Below are positions 38,586 through 48,212 of a stretch of 64,000 nt of DNA, one piece after another. The translations under genes were made by a program, and so were the position numbers. Numbering within the stretch: the first letter of the stretch is position 1; the number at the start of each line of letters is the position of its first letter. Origin of the DNA: Pseudomonas sp. 21 (lineage in GTDB: Bacteria > Pseudomonadota > Gammaproteobacteria > Pseudomonadales > Pseudomonadaceae); the NCBI RefSeq assembly GCF_000955805.1, contig NZ_JYOA01000010.1:159005-223004 (forward strand). The letters are read 5' to 3'. Below the pieces are notes generated by a model, which had not been told where the DNA came from, ran no database searches, and worked only from the letters and a program-made list of their open reading frames with translations.

Positions 38586-39988
38586 CAATCGTTGCTCTTA
38601 TCCCGAATGGCTTGCTTGAGTTCCTGGTAAAACTGTCGAGCCCGCGGGCTCATCTTGCTCAGATCCGCAGCGGCAACTTCCCGTGCCTTCTGTGGTGCGA
38701 TGACAGGAGCGTTTCCCACCAGTCCGTGAGCGCCAGCGATTCGGCGAAGGCGCTCATAGAGTCGAGGATGCTTGCGCAATTGGGCCATCACGCGCTGGCG
38801 CGTTTCCGGGCGTTTCAGCACGAATCGCATCGACGATACCAGCCCTCGCTTGCATACCGCCTTGGCCTGGCGGACGGGATTGCGAAGAGCGAGGCTGCTG
38901 ACGCGCAGCGGATGGGTGATTTTCCAGGAAAGGCTGTTTTCCAGCGTCCGGCCGTGGGCAATATGAAGTTGTGCCTGGGCGTACCAGTGGTCAGCATTGG
39001 TCAGCGCGGCAGTGAGTTGCTCGCGTGCTTGCTGCAGCTCGATCAGTAACTGTTGGTTCTGCGCGACGCTTTCCATCAGCGAAGGAATATCGCTCAGCAA
39101 TCTGCGATTCTGCTCCGCGTTATCGAAGAGTGGCTGAAGTTCAGTCCGTAATGACGCGAGGGCTTGTTCGGCGTTCATATACATTTGGTGGGTATGCTCG
39201 TCGGCAGCTTCAATCCGTTGTTCCAGGGCCTGCATGGAGCCGGCCAGCCGATCGTCGTATCGTTGCGCAAGGGTATCGAGGGAGAGTCCGTATTCGCGCT
39301 CGAAAGCTGGCTGGAAGATCGCCAGCTGTTCTTCCGGGGCGTTTTTCTGCGCGATGACAGCGTAGTCGGGGCTTGTGCCGGTGATGACGTCGATCAGGCG
39401 TACCTGAACAGCTTCGCGCAACTGCTCCGGCTCTTGTAAGCGCAGTAACTTGCTGCGGGCAAAACCGCCGTTTTCTGTGACGAAGCTCAACAGAAGATGG
39501 GGGATGGGGCGTTCGTGGGTCGGGTCCATGTAGAAATAGTGACTGCCGACCGCCAGGTTCTCCGCGTTGGGGGTCTCCAGGATGAGCAGCCCGCCCGGAC
39601 GAAGCACCCGGAGTGCTTCGATGGTGACTTGCAGCAGCAGATCGAAAGGCAGGTGCTCGGCAATATGAAAGCCGGAAACCAGCGCCAGGCTGGCGTCAGG
39701 CATTTCGCGCAGAGTGGCCAGCGCATCGCCCTTTCGGGCCGGGAGGTCCAGCTTGATGCACGCCTGCAGCATGCCGTCGTCGAGATCGACGCCTTGGGCC
39801 TGGGCCCCGAGTTCCAGCAGCAATTCCAGCCATTCGCCACGTCCGCACCCGATATCGAGAGCCGGCAGGTCAGGGTGCAGCGATTGCAGAGGCTCCAGGA
39901 AGGGCAGATAAGCCTTCAGACGGGTCTTGATCAGTTCACGGGAGCCGCGGTGGCGATCTTCGAACTCACGGTAGAACGTTCCAATCAT
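38585..39988 (-). CDS. SAM methyltransferase with C-terminal coiled coil
   Basis: A 467-residue protein. Class I methyltransferase domain residues about 10-215: motif I DIGCGRGEW at 45-53, acidic GVDLD at 66-70, GFHIAEHLPF, LRPGGLLILETPN. A long helical, heptad-like region follows at about 230-345, then SWKITHPLR at 354-362 and a basic tail. Directly after wzt, this layout recalls WbdD-type chain-terminating enzymes, in which a methyltransferase caps the glycan and a coiled coil measures its length. The WbdD kinase domain is absent. The start was set at ATG 39988, overlapping the wzt stop as ATGA. Confidence 0.85.
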   Translation of the reverse strand: MIGTFYREFEDRHRGSRELIKTRLKAYLPFLEPLQSLHPDLPALDIGCGRGEWLELLLELGAQAQGVDLDDGMLQACIKLDLPARKGDALATLREMPDASLALVSGFHIAEHLPFDLLLQVTIEALRVLRPGGLLILETPNAENLAVGSHYFYMDPTHERPIPHLLLSFVTENGGFARSKLLRLQEPEQLREAVQVRLIDVITGTSPDYAVIAQKNAPEEQLAIFQPAFEREYGLSLDTLAQRYDDRLAGSMQALEQRIEAADEHTHQMYMNAEQALASLRTELQPLFDNAEQNRRLLSDIPSLMESVAQNQQLLIELQQAREQLTAALTNADHWYAQAQLHIAHGRTLENSLSWKITHPLRVSSLALRNPVRQAKAVCKRGLVSSMRFVLKRPETRQRVMAQLRKHPRLYERLRRIAGAHGLVGNAPVIAPQKAREVAAADLSKMSPRARQFYQELKQAIRDKSND

Positions 39989-41202
39989 CGGCTGCACTCG
40001 ACATCAAGGGGAAGCCAGGAGAGCCCCACGAATTCTTTCTTCGAGGTGTTGACCACATTGAACACCAGCGCGAGGTCGCGCCATTCGTAGTTGCAGGCGA
40101 TGTGAGTATCCATGGTGTGCAGGGCCACCGAAACCGAGTAGGACCCAACACCGAGGTTCGCCGGGAAGGTAAATCCGTAACGTATCGACTCGCCTTCCTT
40201 GAGGTCGTGAAGTGCGCAGCCCAAGTGGTGAGTGTTGGTTCCAAAGACTGTCTGTCCCAATCGGTCCTTGATGGCGTAACCCACCACGAGTTCGGGAATA
40301 TCCTTGTTGATACGTGTGCAGATCGACAGCCGTACCGGCTCGCCAACTGTCACGTATTCGACGGGCTTGTCGGCATGATTGCGCAGGCTGATTTCATCGA
40401 CACTCGCCTCCCCGGTACCCGAGCGGGTTTGCCGGCTGCCATCCTCGAGTTCGGTGACCGTGACCGTGGCATTTTCCTTCTCGGCGATCAGGGCGTTGTA
40501 GAAGTCCATCACCTCTTCCGGCGCACCATCCTTGATGATCGTTCCCTTCTCGAGAAGGATGGCGCGATCACACAGCGCCTGAATGGAACCTCGGTCATGG
40601 GAAACAATGAGCAAGGTGGTGCCGAGGCGCTGGAATTCGCGAATGCGCTCGAAGCTCTTGTGCTGGAAGTAGCTGTCCCCTACCGAGAGTGCTTCGTCGA
40701 CGATCAGTATTTCTGGGCGGAACGCAGTTGCTACGGCGAATGCCACGCGCATCTGCATGCCGCTGGAATAGGTGCGGACAGTTTCATCGAAGTATTCGCC
40801 AATCTCGGCGAATGCCTCGATTTCGTCTATCGCTCCGGCGATCTGTTCGATGCTGAATCCCATGAGACCGGCTGCATGGTAGACGTTCTGGCGCCCGGTC
40901 AACTCCGGGTTGAAGCCCATGCCGAGCTCCAGGATGGCGGCAATCCGGCCATTGCGCTGAACACTCCCCTCCGTGGGTTGGAGGGTGCCGGTCAGCATCT
41001 TCAGCAAGGTCGACTTGCCAGCGCCATTCTGGCCAATGATGCCGATGGCCTCGCCCGGCTTGATGTCGAAGCTGACGTGCCTCAGTACCCAGTGCTCATC
41101 GGCGGGGCGGCTTGGCAGGTTGAACCAGGCGGCGACCCGCTGCCACTCGGATCTGTAGGAGCGGTAGGCTTTGCCCAGATCGTTGACGCTGAGTAGTTTC
41201 AT
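39985..41202 (-). CDS. wzt: O-antigen ABC exporter ATPase with carbohydrate-binding domain
   Basis: A 405-residue ATPase of the Wzm/Wzt polysaccharide exporter. The ATPase domain is residues 1-240: Walker A GQNGAGKST (57-65), signature YSSGMQ (145-150), Walker B ILIVDE, H-loop SHD. A further beta-rich domain at about 262-400 matches the extended Wzt-C type, which recognises the modified non-reducing end of the finished glycan. Short Wzt proteins lack it. The extension implies that chains are capped before export, consistent with the adjacent methyltransferase. It overlaps wzm by ATGA. Confidence 0.95.
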   Translation of the reverse strand: MKLLSVNDLGKAYRSYRSEWQRVAAWFNLPSRPADEHWVLRHVSFDIKPGEAIGIIGQNGAGKSTLLKMLTGTLQPTEGSVQRNGRIAAILELGMGFNPELTGRQNVYHAAGLMGFSIEQIAGAIDEIEAFAEIGEYFDETVRTYSSGMQMRVAFAVATAFRPEILIVDEALSVGDSYFQHKSFERIREFQRLGTTLLIVSHDRGSIQALCDRAILLEKGTIIKDGAPEEVMDFYNALIAEKENATVTVTELEDGSRQTRSGTGEASVDEISLRNHADKPVEYVTVGEPVRLSICTRINKDIPELVVGYAIKDRLGQTVFGTNTHHLGCALHDLKEGESIRYGFTFPANLGVGSYSVSVALHTMDTHIACNYEWRDLALVFNVVNTSKKEFVGLSWLPLDVECSR

Positions 41203-41993
41203 AGCGCGTCCACCATTTCGGCATTGGCGCGCCGGAACATGAAGAGGCCCAACCCCAGCAGCAGCAGGCTGGAGAGGCTGATGCCGAGCAGTGAGTCGAG
41301 CGCCGGAGTGCGTCCATAGACAAGGACTTCGTGGTAGGCGTCGACTACCGGGTAGAGCGGGTTGAAGGCCAGGTAGCCCTTGAGCCATTGCGGCAGGATA
41401 TTGCTCGGGTAGACGATCGGGGTGAACCAGAACAGCACCTGCAGAACGATTGGCACAATCTGCCCGAAGTCACGGATGAAGACATTGAGTACCCCCATGA
41501 CCAGGCCGATCCCCATGGCAAAGGCCAGCACCAGGAGGGTCAGGGGCAGCAGCCAGAGGGTTGTCCACGACAGCGAATGGCCGAGAATGCCGAACACTAC
41601 CAGGATGGCGGCGGCCAGGATGAGGTTGTTGACCAGGCTGGAGCCGGCGACGATCGCCGGCAATGTGATGCGTGGAAACATGATCTTCTTGAGCAGGTTC
41701 CCATGTTCGAGAAATACCCCGAGGCAGCGATTCACCACTTCGGTGAACAGGCTCCAGGCAAGGGTGCCGGCCATCAGATAGATCGCGTACGCATACTGGT
41801 TTTCGATGCCCGGAAGCTTGGCGGCCAAGACGTTGGACAAGACCAGCGCATAGATGGCCACCTGTACCAGCGGATGAATCAGGATCCAGAGGCTGCCGAG
41901 CTTGCTGCGGGAGAACTTGACGACAAATTCGTTCTTGATTGAAGAAAATACGAAGTTCCGGTAGTTCCAGAGACTTCTGAACATCGAAAACAT
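41199..41993 (-). CDS. wzm: O-antigen ABC exporter permease
   Basis: A 264-residue inner-membrane permease of the ABC-2 polysaccharide exporter family with six hydrophobic segments. The amphipathic N-terminus (MFRSLWNYRNFVFSSIKNEF) and the SKLGSLWILIHPL entry helix are typical of Wzm. It pairs with Wzt to move undecaprenyl-PP-linked glycan to the periplasmic face. It lies 83 nt downstream of wbpW. Confidence 0.95.
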   Translation of the reverse strand: MFSMFRSLWNYRNFVFSSIKNEFVVKFSRSKLGSLWILIHPLVQVAIYALVLSNVLAAKLPGIENQYAYAIYLMAGTLAWSLFTEVVNRCLGVFLEHGNLLKKIMFPRITLPAIVAGSSLVNNLILAAAILVVFGILGHSLSWTTLWLLPLTLLVLAFAMGIGLVMGVLNVFIRDFGQIVPIVLQVLFWFTPIVYPSNILPQWLKGYLAFNPLYPVVDAYHEVLVYGRTPALDSLLGISLSSLLLLGLGLFMFRRANAEMVDAL

Positions 41994-42076
41994 AGTCGCT
42001 CCAGAAAGAGCCTCGAATAAGAAATGACGCTGCTGCGCCGGGGCCGTTGCGGCTCCGGCACAGTATCAGGACGGCT

Positions 42077-43513
42077 TCAGTTCGGTGCGCGACCGTAATT
42101 GTCCTGGAAGCGCACGATGTCATCCTCGCCCAGATAGTCGCCGCTTTGTACTTCGATCAGCACGAGATCGATCACGCCGGGGTTTTCCAGGCGATGTTTG
42201 TGCCCGGCGGGGATGAAGGTCGATTCATTGCTGTTGAGCATCCGGGTGCTTTCGCCATTGACCACCTTGGCCATGCCGGTGACCACGATCCAGTGCTCGC
42301 TGCGGTGATGGTGCATCTGCAGCGACAGCGATGCTCCGGGTTTGACCACGATGCGCTTGATCTTGAAGCGGTGGCCTTCCTCGAGCGTGGTGTAAGTACC
42401 CCAGGGGCGGTGCACGGTGCGATGCAGAAGGTGGGCGCTGTGGCCTCTCTTCTTCAGTTGCGCAACGATCTGCTTGACGTCCTGGGTGTGTTCCTTGTGG
42501 GCGATCAGCAGCGCGTCGGGAGTATCCACCACGATCAGGTTCTGCACGCCGACAAGAGCTGCAAGGCGTTCGGGGCTGTGCACGTAGTTGTTGTTGGCTC
42601 CGTGCACAAGGACTTCGCCTTCGCAGCGGTTGCCGTCCGCATCTTCGCTGGTTAGCTCACTCAGGGCATTCCAGGAGCCGATGTCGCTCCAGCCCAGATC
42701 GCAGGGAACCGTGGCGACCTTTGCCGACCGCTCCATCAGGGCGTAGTCGATCGAAATGTCGGGAACTTTCGCGAACAGATCGCCATCGAGGGTCAGGCAG
42801 CGGTGGGCGGGCCCTTCCGCCAGTCGGGAGCCGGAGATTGCCAGGGCGACGGAATCATGGATTTCGGGCGCGTGGGCCTGCATCTCGGTGATCAGTGTGC
42901 CGACCCGGAAGCAGAACATGCCCGAGTTCCAGAAGTAGTTGCCTGCCGCCAGGTACTCTTCGGCCTTTTCCTGCGTCGGCTTTTCGACGAAGCGCTTGAC
43001 CTGCAGTCCGCCTTCCAGGGCATGGCTGTCGCACTCGATGTAGCCGAACCCGGTTTCCGGATACTTCGGCTGGATGCCGAAGGTAACCAGCCAGCCCTGG
43101 GACGCGAGGGTGCTGGCGCGTGCGACGGCATCGGCGAAGGCATCGGTACGCTTGATCAGGTGGTCGGCGGGAAGCACCAGCATGACGGCGTCCGGACCAT
43201 GCGCCTGCTCCAGTTGCAGCGCCGCGGAGACTACTGCCGCCGCAGTGTTGCGTCCGAAGGGCTCGAGCACGTAGCTGAGGCAGCCTGCGTTGGCCTTGAG
43301 CTTGCGGTACTCGTCTTCGGTCTTGAAGAACAGCTCGCGGTTGGTGACGGTCATGACTTCCGTCACCCCGTCGAGAGCTGTTGCTCGCAGCAGCGTCTTC
43401 TGCAGCAGATTCTGCCCATCCGGCAGTGCCATGAAAGGCTTGGGATGGGCCTCGCGAGATACCGGCCAAAGCCGGCTGCCAGCGCCGCCACAGATGATCA
43501 CAGGGATCAGCAT
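42077..43513 (-). CDS. wbpW: Mannose-1-phosphate guanylyltransferase / mannose-6-phosphate isomerase
   Basis: A 478-residue bifunctional type II PMI/GMP like WbpW, AlgA, PslB and ManC. The N-terminal nucleotidyltransferase has GGAGSRLWPVSREAHPKP and FVEKP; the C-terminal cupin isomerase has the HHHRSEHW metal site. It provides GDP-mannose, the precursor that gmd and rmd turn into GDP-D-rhamnose. The start MLIPVIICGG has AAGGA 8 nt upstream; the 39-residue upstream extension is not conserved. First gene of the polysaccharide cluster. The name wbpW is given by context, since these paralogs are hard to tell apart. Confidence 0.93.
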   Translation of the reverse strand: MLIPVIICGGAGSRLWPVSREAHPKPFMALPDGQNLLQKTLLRATALDGVTEVMTVTNRELFFKTEDEYRKLKANAGCLSYVLEPFGRNTAAAVVSAALQLEQAHGPDAVMLVLPADHLIKRTDAFADAVARASTLASQGWLVTFGIQPKYPETGFGYIECDSHALEGGLQVKRFVEKPTQEKAEEYLAAGNYFWNSGMFCFRVGTLITEMQAHAPEIHDSVALAISGSRLAEGPAHRCLTLDGDLFAKVPDISIDYALMERSAKVATVPCDLGWSDIGSWNALSELTSEDADGNRCEGEVLVHGANNNYVHSPERLAALVGVQNLIVVDTPDALLIAHKEHTQDVKQIVAQLKKRGHSAHLLHRTVHRPWGTYTTLEEGHRFKIKRIVVKPGASLSLQMHHHRSEHWIVVTGMAKVVNGESTRMLNSNESTFIPAGHKHRLENPGVIDLVLIEVQSGDYLGEDDIVRFQDNYGRAPN

Positions 43514-43702
43514 CGATCGTGTCCTTTGAGAAATTCGTCCTAAAGCAGCATCGCCGATCTCGGTCGTTGTGTTGAGCGGGAATCGACCGGGAGTCAGGCG
43601 CTGCAGAAGATACACAATGAGTTGTGCCACTCATAGGGCCATCAGTCCAGACGCGAATAGGGGCACAACCAAACGCGCTTGGACTTGCAGTAACTCGACT
43701 CG

Positions 43703-43722
43703 TTCCCTAGCAGTGTAGGGAA
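43703..43722. promoter_or_regulatory. Inverted repeat upstream of the polysaccharide operon
   Basis: TTCCCTA and TAGGGAA are perfect 7-bp arms with a 6-nt spacer, about 190 nt upstream of wbpW, in the only sizeable gap (43514-43793) between tRNA-Thr and the cluster. It could be a regulator site or an RNA hairpin. I could not place a firm -35/-10 nor find a JUMPstart/ops sequence. Confidence 0.35.
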
Positions 43723-43793
43723 AATACCGAATCCGTTTAAGGTGTGGCGATTTGATGTTGCCTGGCGAAGTAGGCGAATAGTAGGCAGAAATG

Positions 43794-43822
43794 AAAAAGC
43801 CCGCATGACTGCGGGCTTTTTT
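43794..43822 (-). terminator. Terminator after tRNA-Thr
   Basis: Stem AAAAAGCCCGCA pairs with TGCGGGCTTTTT in the leftward transcript around a short loop, ending in a T-run, just 5 nt past the tRNA 3' end. It insulates the polysaccharide operon from tRNA transcription. Confidence 0.92.
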
Positions 43823-43827
43823 GAAGA

Positions 43828-43903
<76 letters not shown>

Positions 43904-43977
43904 AAGGAGGGGCGCCATTATAGTCACGGCGCCCGGTGTGTAAACCACTGATTTGTCAGAATGATCCGCAGCTTTGG

Positions 43978-45516
43978 TCAGTGTCCGCCGGCAGTCGCTG
44001 CGCCGGGCTTGGCGCCGAAGGGCGGCTTGGCCAGGCAGATGATCACCAGCATGGCGAGAAACAGCCAGCCCAGCAGGGTGAAGTAGTCGATGGTGCTGAT
44101 CATGTACGCCTGGCTTTCCACCATCCGTTCCAGCAGCGCGGCGCTGTGCTGGCCGGGGCCGCCGAGCTGTTCGACGGTGGCGCGGGTGGCCGGGTCGTAC
44201 TGGCTGAGGTTTTCCGTCAGGTAGGCGTGGTGCATGGTTGCCCGGCGGTTCCAGATCCAGGTGGTCAGGGATGCGGCGAAGCTGCCGGCCAGGGTCCGCA
44301 GGAAGGTCGCAAGGCCGGAGCCGTCGGCGATCTGGTCCGGCGGCAGGTCGGAGAGCAGGATGCTCAGGATCGGCATGAAGAAGAACGCCACGCCCAGTCC
44401 CATGAACATCTGCACCAGTGCGATGTGCAGGTAGTCGACCTCGGTGGTGAAGTCGGCGCGCATGAAACAGGTCGCTGCCATCGCCAGGAACGCCAGCCCC
44501 GCCAGCAGGCGCAGGTCGAAGTTGTTCGCGTAGCGGCCGACCAGCGGCGAGAGGAACACCGGCAGGATGCCGATCGGCGCGGCCGCCAGGCCCGCCCAGG
44601 TCGCGGTGTAGCCCATCTGGGTCTGCAGCCACTGCGGCAGCAGCAGGTTCATGCCGAAGAAGCCGGCGTAGCCGCCGACCAGCGCCAGGGTTCCCACCGT
44701 GAAGTTGCGGTGCACGAACAGTCGCAGGTTGACGATCGGGTGCTTGTCGGTCAGCTCCCAGATCACGAAGACCGCCAGGGCGATCGCCGCGATGACGGTG
44801 CCGCCGATGATGAAGCCGGATTCGAACCAGTCCAGGTCGTTGCCCTTGTCGAGAACGACCTGCAGGGCGCCGACGCCGACCACCAGCATCGCCAGGCCCA
44901 TGTAGTCCATGGGCGCATGCTTGATCACCACCGGACGGGCGCGCAGTTGCTGGTAGACGACCATGGCGGCGAACAGGCCGATGGGCACGTTGATGAAGAA
45001 GATCCACGGCCAGCTGTAGCTGTCGGTGATCCAGCCGCCGAGGATGGGCCCGGCGATGGGCGCGACCACCGTCACCATCGCCAGCAGTGCCAGTGCCATC
45101 CCCCTTTTCGCCGGGGGATAGATGGAGATCAGCAGGGTCTGGGTGATCGGGTAGAGCGGCCCGGCGACGAAGCCCTGGATGGCCCGGAAGCCCACCAGCA
45201 TGCCCATCTGCTGGGCAACGCCGCAGAGGAACGAGGCCACCACGAAGAGCAGGGTGGCGGCAATGAACAGCCGCACCTCACCGACCTTGCGGCTCAGCCA
45301 GCCGGTGAGCGGCAGGGCGATGGCGTTGCTCACCGCGAAGGAGGTGATGACCCAGGTGCCCTGCTCGGAACTTACCCCGAGGTTGCCGGAGATGGTCGGC
45401 AGGGCGACGTTGGCGATGGTGGTGTCGAGCACCTGCATGAAGGTCGCCAGCGACAGGCCGATGGTGGCCATGACCAGGCTGAGCGGGCTGAAGCTGCTGC
45501 TGTTGGGCTGGCTCAT
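43978..45516 (-). CDS. emrB: EmrB/QacA-type DHA2 MFS drug exporter
   Basis: A 512-residue inner-membrane H+ antiporter with about 14 hydrophobic segments. The motif C-like region (PIAGPILGGWIT) and the N-terminal QVLDTTIANVALP motif of the DHA2 family are present. It works with EmrA and a TolC-like OMF to expel hydrophobic toxic compounds across both membranes. It starts 13 nt after emrA. Its position beside tRNA-Thr is as for PAO1 PA5160. Confidence 0.93.
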   Translation of the reverse strand: MSQPNSSSFSPLSLVMATIGLSLATFMQVLDTTIANVALPTISGNLGVSSEQGTWVITSFAVSNAIALPLTGWLSRKVGEVRLFIAATLLFVVASFLCGVAQQMGMLVGFRAIQGFVAGPLYPITQTLLISIYPPAKRGMALALLAMVTVVAPIAGPILGGWITDSYSWPWIFFINVPIGLFAAMVVYQQLRARPVVIKHAPMDYMGLAMLVVGVGALQVVLDKGNDLDWFESGFIIGGTVIAAIALAVFVIWELTDKHPIVNLRLFVHRNFTVGTLALVGGYAGFFGMNLLLPQWLQTQMGYTATWAGLAAAPIGILPVFLSPLVGRYANNFDLRLLAGLAFLAMAATCFMRADFTTEVDYLHIALVQMFMGLGVAFFFMPILSILLSDLPPDQIADGSGLATFLRTLAGSFAASLTTWIWNRRATMHHAYLTENLSQYDPATRATVEQLGGPGQHSAALLERMVESQAYMISTIDYFTLLGWLFLAMLVIICLAKPPFGAKPGAATAGGH

Positions 45517-45529
45517 GACAGTCGTCGGA

Positions 45530-46714
45530 TCAGCGCTGGGCAGTGCTGTGGTTGGCGTCGGCCAGGTTGGCCTGGATCAGCTTCTCGATCAGCTGGTCGG
45601 CCGAAGCCAGTTGCTCCTGGTACACGTCGGTGGAGAACACCGGCTCGTGCGGCGATTGCTGGGCGAGGGCGGGTCCGCTCTGGTCATGCAGGCTGACGTT
45701 GACGTCCATGGACAGGCCGATACGCAGCGGATTCTTCGCCAGCTCCTCGGAGTTGATGCGGATGCGCACCGGCACGCGCTGGACGATCTTGATCCAGTTG
45801 CCGGTGGCGTTCTGCGCCGGCAGCAGGGAGAAGGCGCTGCCGGTGCCGACGCCGAGGCTGTCGACGGTGCCGGAGTACTTCACTTCGCTGCCGTAGAGGT
45901 CAGAGCGAATTTCCACCGGCTGGCCGATGCGCATGTGCTTGAGCTGGGTTTCCTTGAAGTTGGCGTCGATCCATACCTGGTCCAGGGGGATCACCGCCAT
46001 CAGCGCGGCGCCCGGCTGCACGCGCTGGCCGACCTGCACGGTGCGCTTGGCGACGTAGCCGGTGACCGGCGCGATGATCACCGCGCGGGCATCATCCAGG
46101 TAGGCCTGGCGCAGCTTGGCGGCGGCCGCTTTGACGTCCGGGTGCGAGGCGATCACGGTGTCGTCGACCAGCGCGCGGTTGGTGTCCAGCTGCTGCTCGG
46201 AGTTGGTCAGCGAGCTGCGGGCGGTGTCCAGGGCGTCGCGGGCGTGGGCCAGTTCCTCCTGGGAGATAGCGCCGTCGCTGGCCAGGTGCTGGCGGCGCTT
46301 GAAGTCCGCCTCGGCCTTGGTCAGGGCGACCTTCTTCGTAGCCACGTCGGCCTTGTAGCCGTCGACGTTGCTGAACAGCCCGCGCACCTGGCGCACGGTG
46401 CGCGCGAGGTTGGCTTCGGCCTGCTGCAGGGCGATGTCGGCGTCGCTGGGGTCGAACTTCACCAGCACCTGGCCCTTGTGTACCAGGTCGCCGTCATCGG
46501 CGCCGATGCTGACCACGGTGCCGGTGATCTGCGGAGTGATCTGCACGACGTTGCCATTCACGTAGGCATCGTCGGTGTCCTCGTGCCAGCGGCCGTAGAG
46601 GATTTCCCAGGCGACGCTGGCGAGGCCGGCCAGGATGACGACGGCGAGCAGGATCAGCAGCCAGCGCTTGCGCTTGGGATTGCTGTTCGGGGTTTCTTGG
46701 GTGGCGGTGCTCAT
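45530..46714 (-). CDS. emrA: EmrA-type membrane fusion protein
   Basis: A 394-residue periplasmic adaptor anchored by one N-terminal TM segment (about 16-38) after a basic cytoplasmic tail (NPKRKRW). The HlyD/EmrA start DTDDAYVNGNVVQITPQI and the lipoyl/barrel halves are separated by a helical hairpin (about 95-200). It links EmrB to the outer-membrane channel. The start MSTATQETPNS was chosen because the longer frame runs into the preceding OMF gene. Confidence 0.93.
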   Translation of the reverse strand: MSTATQETPNSNPKRKRWLLILLAVVILAGLASVAWEILYGRWHEDTDDAYVNGNVVQITPQITGTVVSIGADDGDLVHKGQVLVKFDPSDADIALQQAEANLARTVRQVRGLFSNVDGYKADVATKKVALTKAEADFKRRQHLASDGAISQEELAHARDALDTARSSLTNSEQQLDTNRALVDDTVIASHPDVKAAAAKLRQAYLDDARAVIIAPVTGYVAKRTVQVGQRVQPGAALMAVIPLDQVWIDANFKETQLKHMRIGQPVEIRSDLYGSEVKYSGTVDSLGVGTGSAFSLLPAQNATGNWIKIVQRVPVRIRINSEELAKNPLRIGLSMDVNVSLHDQSGPALAQQSPHEPVFSTDVYQEQLASADQLIEKLIQANLADANHSTAQR

Positions 46715-46728
46715 GTCGGGTGCCTCGT

Positions 46729-48210
46729 TCAGTGCGCGGCGGCCGCGTTCGCCTGGGCGAGCGGGGCGGGAGTGGAAGTGGTGTCGGGCTGGTAGCCACC
46801 GCCCAGGGCCTGGATCAGTTGCACCGAGAGGTCGATCCGCTCGGCATCCAGGTTGGCCAGCTGGCGTTCGGCGAGGAGCAGCTGCTGCTGCACGCTGAGG
46901 GCGTCGAGGTAGTTGCCAACGCCTTCGCCGTAACGGCGCATGGCCAGGTCGAAGTTGGATTTGGCGATGTCGCGGGCATCGCGCTGGTCGTCGATCTGCT
47001 GCTCCAGCGAGCGCAGCTTGCCAAGGTCGTCGGTGACCTCGCCGAGGGCGTTGACCAGGGTCTTGTTGTACTGGGCGACGGCCAGGTCGTAGTCGGCGTC
47101 CTTTCCGGCGAGGTTTGCGCGCAGGCGTCCGCCGTCGAAGATCGGCAGGGAGATGGCCGGGGCGATCTGGAAGAACCGGCTCGGCGCCTTCAGCACGTCG
47201 CTGGTGTGCAGGGCGGCCAGGCCGACCATCGCCCCGAGGTTCACGTTGGGATAGAACTCGGTCTTCGCCGAATCGATGCTTTTTGATGCGGCTTCGACCC
47301 GCCAGCGGGCGGCGACGATGTCCGGGCGGCGCCCCAGCAGCTCGGCCGGCAGGTTCGACGGCAGGCTCAGTGCGCCGGGCTTGAGCACCTGCGGGCGCTG
47401 CAGGTCCTGGCCGCGATCCGGACCTTGGCCGAGCAGGACGGCCAGGGCGATGCGGTCGCTGGCGATATCCTGTTCCGCGGCGGCCAGTTGCTGCTTGGCG
47501 CTGGCAACCTGGGACTGCGTCTGTTGCAGCTGGACCTTGCTGTCGAGGCCTGCGTCCATGCGCTTCTGGCTGAGCTGGAAGAGGTGCTGCGAGCGATCCA
47601 GTTCGTCTTTGGCCAGGTCGCGGGCGACAAAGGCGTGGGCCAGATCGCTGTAGGCGCGGGCGACATTGGTGGAGAGCGTGATCGAGGCGGCCTGGCGGTC
47701 GACTACGGCGGCGTTGGCCTGGCCGAGGGCGGCCTCCCAGGCGTCGCGCTGGCCACCCCAGAGATCGAGGTCGTAGCTGAAGCTCAGCGACAGGTATTTC
47801 ACTGCCGAGTAGCGACCGCCCATGGGGGCAGGGATGACGCTTTCCGGTGCGCGGATGCCGGCATAGCTGGCGGTGCCCTTGACGCTGGGCATGCGTGCTG
47901 CGTCCTGCGCTTGCGCGGCAGCGATGGCCTGGCGGGCGCGGGCGCTGGCGATGTCCAGGTCGGGCGTGCCGCGCAGGGCCTCGCCGATCAGACTGTCCAG
48001 CTGCGGGTCGCCCAGGCTGGTCCACCAGCGTTCGCTGGGCCACGCGGCGGCAGACAGCGGGGTGCCGTCGAGGCTGACGCCAGCCTTCAGGCTGGCGGGA
48101 TCGACGGACTTGCCGCTGGTGTCCAGGCCCGAGAAGCTGACGCAGCCGGAGAGTCCCAGTACGGCGGCGAACACAGCGGCTGGCAGCAGGGCAATGCGGA
48201 GGTGGTTCAT
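46729..48210 (-). CDS. RND/MFS efflux outer-membrane lipoprotein (OprM/NodT family)
   Basis: A 493-residue TolC-like channel protein with a lipoprotein signal peptide: hydrophobic core then lipobox LSGC, with the lipidated Cys at about residue 23. The two OEP repeats and the conserved WPSERWW and DLDIASARARQA segments are typical of the OprM/NodT family. The corresponding PAO1 gene is PA5158. The start at MNHLRIAL has AGGAG about 8-12 nt upstream. It lies 2 nt after marR and 14 nt before emrA, so channel, adaptor and pump are one operon. Confidence 0.93.
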   Translation of the reverse strand: MNHLRIALLPAAVFAAVLGLSGCVSFSGLDTSGKSVDPASLKAGVSLDGTPLSAAAWPSERWWTSLGDPQLDSLIGEALRGTPDLDIASARARQAIAAAQAQDAARMPSVKGTASYAGIRAPESVIPAPMGGRYSAVKYLSLSFSYDLDLWGGQRDAWEAALGQANAAVVDRQAASITLSTNVARAYSDLAHAFVARDLAKDELDRSQHLFQLSQKRMDAGLDSKVQLQQTQSQVASAKQQLAAAEQDIASDRIALAVLLGQGPDRGQDLQRPQVLKPGALSLPSNLPAELLGRRPDIVAARWRVEAASKSIDSAKTEFYPNVNLGAMVGLAALHTSDVLKAPSRFFQIAPAISLPIFDGGRLRANLAGKDADYDLAVAQYNKTLVNALGEVTDDLGKLRSLEQQIDDQRDARDIAKSNFDLAMRRYGEGVGNYLDALSVQQQLLLAERQLANLDAERIDLSVQLIQALGGGYQPDTTSTPAPLAQANAAAAH

Positions 48211-48212
48211 GG

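Noticed and set aside
43514..43793. JUMPstart/ops (RfaH) element before the polysaccharide operon
   Set aside because: The GGCGGTAGC-type sequence was searched for on the coding strand and is absent.
46715..48043. Long upstream extension of emrA
   Set aside because: The extra residues are an out-of-frame reading of the OMF lipoprotein gene; the true start is the ATG at 46714.
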